From Anaerolineales bacterium (lineage in GTDB: Bacteria > Chloroflexota > Anaerolineae > 4572-78 > NAK82): 6,680 nucleotides of DNA. Positions 1 through 6,680 of this stretch are shown here, in pieces (within the stretch, counting starts at the first letter, position 1; every line of letters starts with the position of its first letter). Under the pieces are notes generated by a model. That model did not search any database. It saw nothing but the letters and a program-made list of their open reading frames with translations, and was not told the DNA's origin. Both the position numbers and the translations under genes were made by a program. The stretch lies in contig JAHELX010000342.1 of the NCBI GenBank assembly GCA_024643945.1, forward strand, positions 1 through 6,680, given 5' to 3'.

Positions 1-2174
1 ATGGCATGGATTGTGCCGATTGCGGCCTGGTCATCGAGCACAGTCTGGGGCGGCTGGACGGGGTGTTGACCGCCAACGTCAACTACGCTGCCGGCCGGCT
101 GTGGATTGAGTACGATAGCGCTGCGGTCAGGCGCAGGGCCATCCGCCGCCGTATTCAGCATCTTGGCTACCACGTCATCGACGAAAAAAAGGAGACGTGG
201 TGGCAGCGTAACTGGGAACTGGTTCTCATCGGTTTGGCCGGCCTTTTCTTGCTCCTTGGTTGGGCGGGCCAAACCTTCTTCGGCCTGCCGCAGCCGGTGG
301 CGGTCGGCTTTTTCGCCCTGGCTTATGTAGCCGGCGGCTACGACGCCAGCCGTCACGCCCTGCCGGCCCTCTTTAAGTTACACTTCGATACCGACGTGCT
401 GATGCTTTTGGCCGCCATCGGCGCGGCAATTTTGGGCGAGTGGGTTGAAGGTGCCTTCCTGCTTTTCCTTTTTGGCCTGGGCCACGTTGGCGAACACTAC
501 GCCATGGACCGTGCTCGCCATGCGATTCAGTCCCTGGCTGACCTGGCACCGAAAACGGCCCGGGTGCAGCGAGATGGCCAGGAGCTGGAGGTGCCGGTGA
601 ATGACCTCTACCTGGGTGACGTCGTGTTAGTGCGGAACGGCGAACGCATCCCCTCCGACGGCCGCGTGGTGAGAGGTCAGTCAGCGGTGGATCAAAGCTC
701 CATCACCGGCGAGAGCGTACCCGTGGATAAGGGGCGCGGCGACGAGGTGTTCGCCGGAACCGTCAACGGCGATGGCTCATTGGAGATTGAAGTCACCAAG
801 CGGGCGCAGGATACCACTCTCAGCCGGGTGATCCAAATGGTGGCCGAGGCGCAGGGCCAAAAATCGCCAACGCAGCGCTTCACCGAGCGTTTCACCCGCA
901 TCTTTGTGCCGGCTGTATTGGTGCTGGATGTGCTGGTTATCGTCCTGCCCCCTTTATTGGGCTGGACTGCCTGGAGCGACAGCTTTTTCCGGGGGATGGT
1001 GCTGCTGGTGGCGGCCAGTCCGTGCGCCCTGGCCATTGGCACCCCGGCATCTGTTTTGGCGGGCATCGCCCAGGCGGCTCGCAACGGCGTGCTGATCAAA
1101 GGGGGCGTCCACCTGGAGACTCTGGGCGCGCTCGATGCGCTGGCCTTCGACAAAACCGGCACGATCACGCGCGGCCAGTTGGAAGTGACGGACGTGATAA
1201 CCGCCGACCGCCGATCGCCGATCGCCGACCGCCATCAGCCATCAGTCGCCGGCCCGGATCGTGAGGCAGACTTGCCACTCTATGCCGATTCTACCGCTGA
1301 CGGCTTATTGAGCCTGGCCGCTGCTGTGGAGAGTCGCAGCAGCCACCCATTGGCCCAGGCGATCGTCCGGGCGGCTCAAGGCCGTGGTTTGGCCCTACCC
1401 GATGCCGGCGATATGGAAGCGGTGGGCGGGCGTGGGGTGCGTTCCTCCCTGGACGGACAGCCGGTCTTGATCGGCAATCTCAAGCTATTCGAAGCCGAGG
1501 GCATTCCTGTGCCACATAACCTGCAAGCGATCGTACAGAAGCTAGAGCAGGAGGGCAAAACCACGATGGTCGTCTATGGACCAGTGCCGGACGGCGACGT
1601 GGGATTCCTGGGTATCATCGGCGTGGCCGACACCCCCCGCCAGACGGCCCGGACGGCGCTACAGAAATTGAAGCAAATGGGCATTCACAAAACGGTAATG
1701 CTGACGGGCGACAACGAGCGAGTGGCGGCTGCTATTGCTCAATGGGCCGGGCTGAGCGACTATCGGGCTAACCTGCTGCCAGAGCAGAAAGTGGAGGCTA
1801 TCAAGTCGCTGACTGCCGAATATGGCCAGGTGGCCATGATCGGCGATGGGGTGAACGACGCCCCGGCCCTCGCCCAGGCCACTGTCGGCATCGCCATGGG
1901 CGGTGCCGGGACCGATGTAGCCCTGGAAACGGCCGACGTGGCCCTGATGGCCGATGATTTGAGCCAGTTGCCTTTTGCCGTCGGCCTGAGCCGGGCCACG
2001 CGCCGCATCATCCGTCAGAACCTGGCCATTGCGTTGGGAGTCATCCTCCTGCTGGTCGCCACCTCCGTCGCCGGCGTGGTGGGCTTGAGCCTGGCGGTGG
2101 TCCTTCACGAGGGGAGCACCCTGGTGGTGGTGGCGAACGCGCTGCGGCTGTTGGGGTTTAAGGGGAGTGGGTAG
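1..2174 (+). CDS. Heavy-metal P1B-type ATPase (P1B-4-like, SPC/HEGST), 5' end outside window
   Basis: This is an inner-membrane ATP-driven metal exporter. The frame is open to the left edge: bases 3-5 encode Gly, giving the HMA motif GMDCADC, so the ATG at 6 is an internal Met and the true start lies upstream. Residues are numbered from that Met. The HMA domain spans about 1-57 (Cys3, Cys6). Eight likely membrane helices lie near 71-88, 97-113, 130-146, 148-165, 298-320, 328-352, 672-692 and 694-714. The actuator motif TGES is at 234-237, SPC at 338-340, the phosphorylation site DKTGT at 382-386 (Asp382), the nucleotide-binding His-Pro at 447-448, TGD at 567-569 and GDGVNDAP at 613-620. The last helix carries HEGST (701-705). 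SPC plus HEGS/T marks the P1B-4 subgroup (Co, Zn or Fe efflux in characterised members) rather than CPC-type Zn/Cd/Cu pumps; the exact metal is inferred. A repeat-derived stretch near residues 399-420 enlarges the ATP-binding domain. The family call is very secure, the substrate much less so. Confidence 0.95.
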   Translation, partial: GMDCADCGLVIEHSLGRLDGVLTANVNYAAGRLWIEYDSAAVRRRAIRRRIQHLGYHVIDEKKETWWQRNWELVLIGLAGLFLLLGWAGQTFFGLPQPVAVGFFALAYVAGGYDASRHALPALFKLHFDTDVLMLLAAIGAAILGEWVEGAFLLFLFGLGHVGEHYAMDRARHAIQSLADLAPKTARVQRDGQELEVPVNDLYLGDVVLVRNGERIPSDGRVVRGQSAVDQSSITGESVPVDKGRGDEVFAGTVNGDGSLEIEVTKRAQDTTLSRVIQMVAEAQGQKSPTQRFTERFTRIFVPAVLVLDVLVIVLPPLLGWTAWSDSFFRGMVLLVAASPCALAIGTPASVLAGIAQAARNGVLIKGGVHLETLGALDALAFDKTGTITRGQLEVTDVITADRRSPIADRHQPSVAGPDREADLPLYADSTADGLLSLAAAVESRSSHPLAQAIVRAAQGRGLALPDAGDMEAVGGRGVRSSLDGQPVLIGNLKLFEAEGIPVPHNLQAIVQKLEQEGKTTMVVYGPVPDGDVGFLGIIGVADTPRQTARTALQKLKQMGIHKTVMLTGDNERVAAAIAQWAGLSDYRANLLPEQKVEAIKSLTAEYGQVAMIGDGVNDAPALAQATVGIAMGGAGTDVALETADVALMADDLSQLPFAVGLSRATRRIIRQNLAIALGVILLLVATSVAGVVGLSLAVVLHEGSTLVVVANALRLLGFKGSG
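1202..1243. repeat. Heptanucleotide tandem repeat inside the P-type ATPase gene
   Basis: Six consecutive 7-bp units can be read: CGCCGAC, CGCCGAT, CGCCGAT, CGCCGAC, CGCCATC, AGCCATC, followed by a degenerate AGTCGCC (1244-1250). Six units make 42 bp, so the run keeps the reading frame although one unit would not. It encodes a Pro/Arg/Asp/Ser-rich, probably disordered segment (about residues 400-413) just after the DKTGT region, where the ATP-binding domain begins. Runs of this kind are usually intergenic in the genomes I recall; here it lies within a gene. Confidence 0.75.
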
Positions 2175-2182
2175 AGCCCTCC

Positions 2183-3334
2183 CTAGAACTCACCTTGCAT
2201 CGAATGGGCGTAGCCGGTGAGTTCGACGTAGCCGCGCCCTGTTATCGGCGTATCAGTGTGCGTGGCGGTGATGCGCACTGCCCCCTCCCAGTAGACGAAG
2301 GACACGTTGAGTTCTTGATCGGCCAGCAGCGGCTCGACGATGACGTCGAGCCCGGCAGATGGCAGGCGGACACGCCAGCGCGCCGGGTGGCGCGCGCCGC
2401 TGTGGGGGCTGTTCCACGTGTTGAGGACTTCGAGCGTGATATCGTCATGGTGGATCGGCGTCACGCTTCCATCCGGCGCGATGAGGCTGCCGCTAGAGAC
2501 TGGCTCGATCGAGCCGTCAGCACGGCGCAATTGAAAGTACATGAGTTCCCAGCCATCGTCGAGCTGGAGCGAGAACCAATCCCAGCCTACCTGGTCAGGG
2601 GCCAGCGCACTGGTGCTATATTCGTGGTCCATCCAGGCACTGCCCTGCACTTGCAGTCGCTCGTCTCCGCGTGAGATGCTGCCCTCCGCTGCCAGTCGCG
2701 GCAACGAGTAGTAATAAGATGCATTGCCTGGTGTGGCGCTCTTCGGACTAAGGCCCCGATCCCCATGGGCGACGGGCGGCTTCTGAGGCGTGAGCGTTAG
2801 ATCCAGCGCACGATCGCCATCGGACGCGTGGAGGTGCACACGCTCAGCGTCGATTGCCTCGACCCCCCAGTTTTCCAGCCAGACGCGATACGGATCTGCC
2901 TGTGCGCCTGCCAGCCCAGCCGCACCCCGACTGAAGCGTTCGGTCGCTGCGAAGTGGCCCTGCGTGGCATCGGTGAGAGCGAAGTGGGCCAGGTAGACCT
3001 GGTTGGTCCCCCAACTCGAGGCGCGATGGACGATGCCCGGTGCCAGCCCTCGCCGGAAAAAGGTTAACTGGAAGCCGAAAGCCTGACCGTCGGCCGTCTC
3101 TAAATTGCCTGTGTAGTACCACCATTCGGTCTGGAACTCAGGATGGGGACCGTGGTCGCGCGGAAACTCGAAGGGACGCGGCTCATACGCACGGGCAAAG
3201 CCGTTCACGTCGGCAGCAGTGCTGGCCTGCAGCCGTGCTCGCGCCACCTTCGGCTGTCTGGCCTGCGCTTTCCATAGCCAGGCTGTGGCGGCTATGGCAG
3301 CTAAGATCATAAGAAATATTACACGCCGTTTCAT
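2183..3334 (-). CDS. AttH/CrtC-type lipocalin-like secreted or membrane-anchored protein
   Basis: 383 residues from an ATG at 3334. The N-terminus has a basic MKRR followed by a hydrophobic stretch (residues 5-21) and a plausible signal peptidase I site after AQA (residue 25). There is no lipobox Cys, so the mature protein is either released outside the membrane or kept by an uncleaved anchor. Family signatures are clear: DHGPHPEFQTEWWYYTGNL (60-78), FGFQLTFFRR (86-95), GSAWMDHEYS (231-240) followed by GWDWFSLQLDDG (250-261), and a C-terminal YWEGAV (348-353) with GRGYVELTGY (366-375). These match the AttH/CrtC lipocalin-like family (two-barrel hydroxyneurosporene-synthase-like proteins). No carotenoid gene is nearby, so carotenoid hydration is unlikely; an accessory role for the ABC transporter encoded upstream is the better inference. 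The ribosome-binding site is weak: no clear AGGAGG precedes the ATG. The stop lies 8 bp from that of the convergent metal ATPase. Confidence 0.9.
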   Translation of the reverse strand: MKRRVIFLMILAAIAATAWLWKAQARQPKVARARLQASTAADVNGFARAYEPRPFEFPRDHGPHPEFQTEWWYYTGNLETADGQAFGFQLTFFRRGLAPGIVHRASSWGTNQVYLAHFALTDATQGHFAATERFSRGAAGLAGAQADPYRVWLENWGVEAIDAERVHLHASDGDRALDLTLTPQKPPVAHGDRGLSPKSATPGNASYYYSLPRLAAEGSISRGDERLQVQGSAWMDHEYSTSALAPDQVGWDWFSLQLDDGWELMYFQLRRADGSIEPVSSGSLIAPDGSVTPIHHDDITLEVLNTWNSPHSGARHPARWRVRLPSAGLDVIVEPLLADQELNVSFVYWEGAVRITATHTDTPITGRGYVELTGYAHSMQGEF

Positions 3335-3357
3335 CTTGTGAACTCAGATACCTATTA

Positions 3358-3492
3358 GGATTCGTAAAAGAATTACTTCCCGCATGTCATTCTGAGGCGA
3401 AGCCGAAGAATCCCCGGCGACTCAATGGGGATTCTTCGGCTTCGCCTCAGAATGACATGCGATGATGCGGGAACTTATATTTTTGCGAGTCC
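3358..3492. repeat. 135-bp MITE-like near-perfect palindrome
   Basis: The outer arms are 3358-3385 and 3465-3492 (22 of 28 positions complementary, plus two G-U-compatible ones). They enclose inner arms 3386-3415 and 3427-3456, which are perfectly complementary, around an 11-nt loop (3416-3426). The only asymmetry is 8 extra bases (3457-3464) on the right side. TTA lies directly outside both ends (3355-3357 and 3493-3495), consistent with a 3-bp target duplication but short enough to be chance. There is no coding capacity. It sits between two genes of one apparent operon, so it would be transcribed as a long hairpin. A non-autonomous transposable element or a REP-like intergenic repeat is the likely identity; copy number in the genome is unknown. 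Confidence 0.7.
3381..3461. other. Perfect 35-bp stem-loop, core of the palindrome
   Basis: Bases 3381-3415 are exactly complementary to 3427-3461, with loop 3416-3426 (GGCGACTCAAT). A T-rich tract follows on the plus strand (around 3477-3484), and a shorter T-rich run (TTCTTTT) follows when read on the minus strand. The structure could therefore attenuate or terminate transcription, or shield mRNA ends. It lies upstream of the lipocalin-like gene and downstream of the permease gene, so any such effect would lower the lipocalin transcript relative to the transporter. The structure is seen directly; the regulatory effect is inference. Confidence 0.8.
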
Positions 3493-3554
3493 TTAGTTTT
3501 ACCATGTTAGTACTGCCACCGGGACCCTCGTCGATTATGAAGTCGAGCCCCCAA

Positions 3555-6173
3555 TTATTCATTCCGCACTGCATCGGCCGGTGAAAGGCGCGCCAGCCGC
3601 CAGGCGGGATAGAGCCCGGCCAACAATGCGGCCAGGATGGCGACCAGGAGAGCCTGCACCAAGGTTTCAGGTGCCAGGGCGAACTGGATGGTCCAGCCGA
3701 AAGAGCGCCGGTTGATCACATAGACCAGAATGGCCGCCAGCGTCAGGCCCGTGGGCAGGGCCAGCACGCCAGCCAGGCTCCCCATCAAGCCCGTCTCCAG
3801 GAGCGTCAACTTCCACAGTTGGCCTGGCGTCAGGCCGATGGCCCGCAGCGTCCCGAACTCGCGGGTACGCTCTAATTGCAGTGCCATCAATGCGCTCAAG
3901 ACACCGATAAAAGCCACCACTACTGCCAGCAACTGGAGGGCATAGGTGATGGCAAAGGTCCGATCGAAAACGCCCAGTGCTGCCTCACGCAGACCCCGGT
4001 TGGATCGTACAAGCAACACGTCTCCTGTCAGTGCTTTTCGCAGCCGCGTCACCAGTTCGTCTACGTCCTCGCCCGGCGCGGCGTAAACAGCCAGCGACGA
4101 AATCGACGCGTCGCGCCACAGGGCGCGGTAGCGGTCCAAGTCTATCATGACGAGCCCCTGATCTGACGAGTAGTCGTAAAAGACACCCGCCACAGGGAGT
4201 GAACGTGGCCCCGCGTCGGTCAGCAAAGTCACCTGGTCACCACACGTCAGGCGATGGCGATAGGCAAATGGCTCGGAGAGCAGCACGGCTCCCTCGGCTA
4301 AGGCGGCGCGGGCACCCGCAGGTCCGCCCGGTGCACAAACGAAGAGTCTGTTCTGGCGCAGGCGTCGCCATTGCACGGCCAACACCGCCACTGTTCCCAG
4401 GTCTGGACTTTCGACGCGGGCGTTGCGAAAGGCCTCCACTGTCTCGACGCCAGGGACGGCCGCTACGCGGGCTTCAAGCGCGGGATCAAGCGGCACATCA
4501 GGCCGGTTACCTGCAATGGCCAGGACGGAGATGTACACGTCAGCCTGCAGGGTCGTGCTCAACCAACGATCTACCGTCAGGCGGAAGGCGTGGACCATCA
4601 AGCCCACGCCGATAGAGACCGAAACGGCCACCATAAGCGCTGCGATCGCCAGGCCGGTGCGGCTGAGTGCCCCACTCAGCGCACGCGGGGCCATGCGTCC
4701 GACTGGTCCCAGGAGATATCCCAGCGGTCGGGCCGTCAGGTGCGCGATTAGCACTGTCACGCCAGGTGTGAGGGCAGCGAAGCCAAGCAAGATGGCCAGC
4801 ACGCCGGCAAAGCTAAGGACCAGGCTGCGCAGCGGCAGGGCAAGCAGGACAGCGCCTATCCCCAAGAGCACTATGCCGCCGACCGTCGCCGCCGGGACCA
4901 GCCGCCGCGCCCGGCCTTCAATTGTTGAGCGCTGTAATGTGCTCACCGGCGACACGGAAGTCGCTTCATATGCGGGACCGGCAGCCGCCACCAGGGCAGC
5001 CAACACGCCCAGCCCAGCCCCCTTCGCCAGTACCAGCGGGTTAATCTCAACGTTGCGCACTGTGACCGCGAAATAGAGGTCGTTGATCGTCTGTGTCACC
5101 AGACCAACCGCGCCACGACCGAGCAGGATGCCCAGTGCCAGGCCGAGGAGACTGCCCAGCAAGCCCAGCAGGCCGGCTTCGACCAATATCAGCGCGAAGA
5201 TCTCGCGGCGCGTCACGCCGAGCGAGCGCATAGTGCCGAGCGTCGGCCGCCGCTGAACGACCGAAAAGGTCATTGTGTTGTAGATAAGGAAGGTCCCGAC
5301 CACGAGGGCCAGCAGACTCAACGCGGTCAGGTTGAGCTCAAATGCACCGGTCAGTTGTTGAACGGCCTGGGTGCGGGCGGCCGCCTCCGTCACGTGCACC
5401 CCCGGCGGCAGCATGGCCGCGATGCGCGCCAGCCGCGCCTGCCCCTCGGGCTCCGTTGGCGGTACCAGCACGTCGATGTAGCTCAGCCAACCAACCTGCC
5501 CCAAGACCTCCTGGGCGGTGGCTATGTCGGTCAGTAGCAAGTCGCTCAGCGCCTGCCGGCTGAACTCGTCGGCCGGGGCGAGCAGGGCCACCACACGCAG
5601 CGACTCCCGCCGCGAGCCGACTTGCACGTGCACCGTGTCGCCAGGTGCGACTCCGAACCGGGCTGCCACGTCCTCGGTGAGCAGGATAGTCTTCGGCTCG
5701 ACCAACAGGGGCACGAGCGCTTCGAGGGGTAACCCGGCGTCGGGAGATAGATAAGAGCGGAAGGTTGATTCAGCGAAAGGGTCCACACCCAGTAGATGGA
5801 ATCGCTGTTGGCCCAGGTCCTCGGCCAGCACATAGCCCTCGACGACCGGGGCAATCAGGCGCTCGCCCAGCTCGACGCGCAGGCGCTGATAAACCTTCTC
5901 ATCCACGCCGGCCGGACCGCCGATGATCTGATGTGTCGCACGCCCTGTGACACTTTCGGTGGCCAGGGTAAAGGCGCGGCGGGCGCTCTCGTTGGCCAGG
6001 TCAATCGCCACCACCACAGCCACGCCCAGGGCAATTCCCAGCAGGCAGAGCAGGCTAAGCCAGTGGCGGCGTACCAGGGAACGCAAGCTGGTTTGAAGGA
6101 GTGAGTGGGGGAGGAAGAAGGCCAACGGCGAATTGAGAAGTAAACGAAGTCGTGCCAAACCGTCTTTTACCAA
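3555..6173 (-). CDS. Large FtsX/MacB-type ABC transporter permease (YbbP/AttFG-like)
   Basis: An 872-residue membrane subunit of a MacB-superfamily ABC transporter. There are about ten membrane helices: 37-57, 280-303, 326-352, 383-402, 430-448, 452-476, 505-528, 741-765, 788-822 and 838-858. Two large extracytoplasmic MacB_PCD-like domains lie at about 60-278 and 530-738. Two FtsX core domains are each marked by a coupling-helix motif after a helix: QRRPTLGTMRSLGVTRREI (307-325) and ERTREFGTLRAIGLTPGQL (768-786). The second core ends in the usual YPAWRLARLSPADAVR (855-870). This duplicated layout and size match YbbP-type permeases (about 800 residues in E. coli). Such transporters move energy across the membrane to extract or release lipophilic molecules, often without classical import or export; the substrate here is unknown. 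The start is a TTG, 7 nt after the ATPase stop, so the two are almost certainly translated together. No frameshift or missing domain is seen. Confidence 0.93.
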   Translation of the reverse strand: MVKDGLARLRLLLNSPLAFFLPHSLLQTSLRSLVRRHWLSLLCLLGIALGVAVVVAIDLANESARRAFTLATESVTGRATHQIIGGPAGVDEKVYQRLRVELGERLIAPVVEGYVLAEDLGQQRFHLLGVDPFAESTFRSYLSPDAGLPLEALVPLLVEPKTILLTEDVAARFGVAPGDTVHVQVGSRRESLRVVALLAPADEFSRQALSDLLLTDIATAQEVLGQVGWLSYIDVLVPPTEPEGQARLARIAAMLPPGVHVTEAAARTQAVQQLTGAFELNLTALSLLALVVGTFLIYNTMTFSVVQRRPTLGTMRSLGVTRREIFALILVEAGLLGLLGSLLGLALGILLGRGAVGLVTQTINDLYFAVTVRNVEINPLVLAKGAGLGVLAALVAAAGPAYEATSVSPVSTLQRSTIEGRARRLVPAATVGGIVLLGIGAVLLALPLRSLVLSFAGVLAILLGFAALTPGVTVLIAHLTARPLGYLLGPVGRMAPRALSGALSRTGLAIAALMVAVSVSIGVGLMVHAFRLTVDRWLSTTLQADVYISVLAIAGNRPDVPLDPALEARVAAVPGVETVEAFRNARVESPDLGTVAVLAVQWRRLRQNRLFVCAPGGPAGARAALAEGAVLLSEPFAYRHRLTCGDQVTLLTDAGPRSLPVAGVFYDYSSDQGLVMIDLDRYRALWRDASISSLAVYAAPGEDVDELVTRLRKALTGDVLLVRSNRGLREAALGVFDRTFAITYALQLLAVVVAFIGVLSALMALQLERTREFGTLRAIGLTPGQLWKLTLLETGLMGSLAGVLALPTGLTLAAILVYVINRRSFGWTIQFALAPETLVQALLVAILAALLAGLYPAWRLARLSPADAVRNE

Positions 6174-6183
6174 AAGCTATTTA
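6171..6183 (-). promoter_or_regulatory. ATPase stop / permease TTG start junction
   Basis: On the minus strand the ATPase stop TAA (6183-6181) is followed by ATAGCTT and then TTG (6173-6171). An in-frame TAG (6179-6177) lies two codons before that TTG, so the permease cannot start further upstream. The candidate starts ahead of the first membrane helix are TTG codons (residues 1, 6, 17, 30) or weaker CTG codons; the first in-frame ATG comes only at residue 254. No good Shine-Dalgarno sequence is seen for any of them, which favours translational coupling to the ATPase gene. Confidence 0.6.
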
Positions 6184-6680
6184 TCCGCGTCTCGTATGAA
6201 CAGGCTCGTAAACAGCGGTCTCTGTCACCAATTTACCGTCACGAATGCGCCAGACGTGGTCGGCACGTTGGACAATCTCGCGGCTGTGAGTGGCGATGAT
6301 CAACGTTTTGCCGAGGCTACGCGTCAGGCTCTCGAGCAGGTCGAGTATTTGGGCTCCGGTCTCAGCATCCAGGTTGCCGGTTGGTTCATCGGCCAGCACC
6401 AGCAGCGGGTTGTGAACGAGGGCGCGGGCAATGGCCACACGTTGCTGTTCGCCACCGGATAGCCGGTCCGGAAAGGCGCGCTCGCGTCCGGTGAGCCCGA
6501 CAGCGGCCAGCATTTCGTCAGCTCGGGTGCGAGCCACACCCGGCGCGGAGCCCACCAATTCCAGCGGAAGCAGGATGTTCTCCAGCACGTTAAGCGTTGG
6601 GATCAGGTTAAAGAACTGGAAGACAAAGCCAATGTGCTGCCGCCGAAAGAGCGTGCGTTCGCGCTCACTCAGCGCGGTCA
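6181..6680 (-). CDS. ABC transporter ATP-binding protein (LolD/MacB/YbbA-like), N-terminus outside window
   Basis: The frame stays open to the right edge, so this is the C-terminal part (about 166 residues) of a typical 220-240 residue ATPase; Walker A lies beyond the window. A GTG at 6588 is internal, not the start, because recognisable family sequence continues upstream of it, including the Q-loop [18 protein letters not shown] (Gln codon 6618-6616). Further along come the ABC signature [15 protein letters not shown] (6464-6420), Walker B with D-loop [13 protein letters not shown] (Asp-Glu codons 6390-6385) and the switch His in ATHS (6288-6286). The sequence style is that of the MacB/LolD/YbbA ATPases that partner FtsX-type permeases, and the permease gene follows 7 nt later. 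It powers that permease from the cytoplasmic face. All catalytic motifs visible are intact. Confidence 0.95.
   Translation of the reverse strand, partial: TALSERERTLFRRQHIGFVFQFFNLIPTLNVLENILLPLELVGSAPGVARTRADEMLAAVGLTGRERAFPDRLSGGEQQRVAIARALVHNPLLVLADEPTGNLDAETGAQILDLLESLTRSLGKTLIIATHSREIVQRADHVWRIRDGKLVTETAVYEPVHTRRG

Noticed and set aside
6..8. ATG as the start codon of the metal ATPase
   Set aside because: The preceding codon encodes Gly, completing GMDCADC of the HMA domain, and the domain's first strand is missing; the gene begins upstream of the window.
1209..1229. CGATCG-containing run as a cyanobacterial HIP1 site
   Set aside because: HIP1 is the octamer GCGATCGC; the run here contains CCGATCGCC instead and follows a 7-bp period, so it is a different repeat.
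2161..2184. GC-rich imperfect hairpin (AGGG..CCCT) at the metal ATPase stop as a terminator
   Set aside because: The stem has two bulges, overlaps the stop codon and has no T-run after it on either strand.
2195..2674. 159-codon plus-strand open frame opposite the lipocalin-like gene
   Set aside because: The opposite strand encodes all the family motifs; this frame has no recognisable domain.
2183..3334. Assignment as carotenoid hydratase CrtC
   Set aside because: The lipocalin-like family is shared, but no carotenoid genes are nearby, a signal peptide is present, and the neighbouring ABC genes fit the AttH-type context better.
3335..3380. Promoter for the lipocalin-like gene just upstream of its ATG
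   Set aside because: A/T-rich stretches such as TAATAGGTAT are present on the minus strand, but I see no convincing -35 and -10 pair with proper spacing.
4423..5076. 217-codon plus-strand open frame antisense to the permease
   Set aside because: Its product is rich in Arg, Ala, Thr and Ser without a recognisable domain, and it mirrors a well-supported permease gene in G+C-rich DNA; it is a shadow frame.
6586..6588. GTG as the start of the ABC ATPase
   Set aside because: The open frame continues to the window edge with the Q-loop and preceding family sequence, so the codon is internal.

Overview
The window is a G+C-rich bacterial segment that ends inside a gene on both sides. It holds four protein-coding genes and one strong non-coding structure. 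No rRNA, tRNA, CRISPR or transposase gene is visible. The source is probably an environmental bacterium; Chloroflexota is my best guess, but it rests only on the general look of the proteins and on two repeat types (a CGCCGAT-type heptamer run and a palindrome containing GTCATTCTGAGGCGAAGC) that I recall from such genomes. No search was done.

Layout. Positions 1-2174 (+ strand) carry most of a heavy-metal P1B-type ATPase, cut at the left edge inside its N-terminal HMA metal-binding domain. It has the SPC / HEGST membrane motifs of the P1B-4 (Co/Zn/Fe-type) subgroup. A short heptanucleotide repeat (1202-1243) is read in frame through its ATP-binding domain. Eight bases after its stop, transcription meets a convergent block. 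On the minus strand, read from right to left, this block is an ABC transporter ATPase (6680-6181, cut at the right edge), a very large FtsX/MacB/YbbP-type permease (6173-3555, TTG start) and a secreted or anchored AttH/CrtC-type lipocalin-like protein (3334-2183).

The three minus-strand genes look like an AttEFGH-type operon. The ATPase drives a ten-helix MacB-superfamily permease with two large extracytoplasmic domains, and the exported lipocalin-like protein could receive or present a hydrophobic ligand outside the membrane. The substrate cannot be read from the sequence. ATPase and permease are 7 nt apart and surely co-transcribed. Permease and lipocalin are separated by 220 bp, most of it filled by a 135-bp near-palindrome (3358-3492) with a perfect 35-bp core stem, an 11-nt loop, imperfect 28-nt outer arms and a possible TTA target duplication. 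This looks like a MITE-type element or large hairpin inserted into the operon. The remaining 62 bp (3493-3554) show nothing I can name.

The metal ATPase and the ABC operon have no evident functional link; they are simply convergent neighbours.
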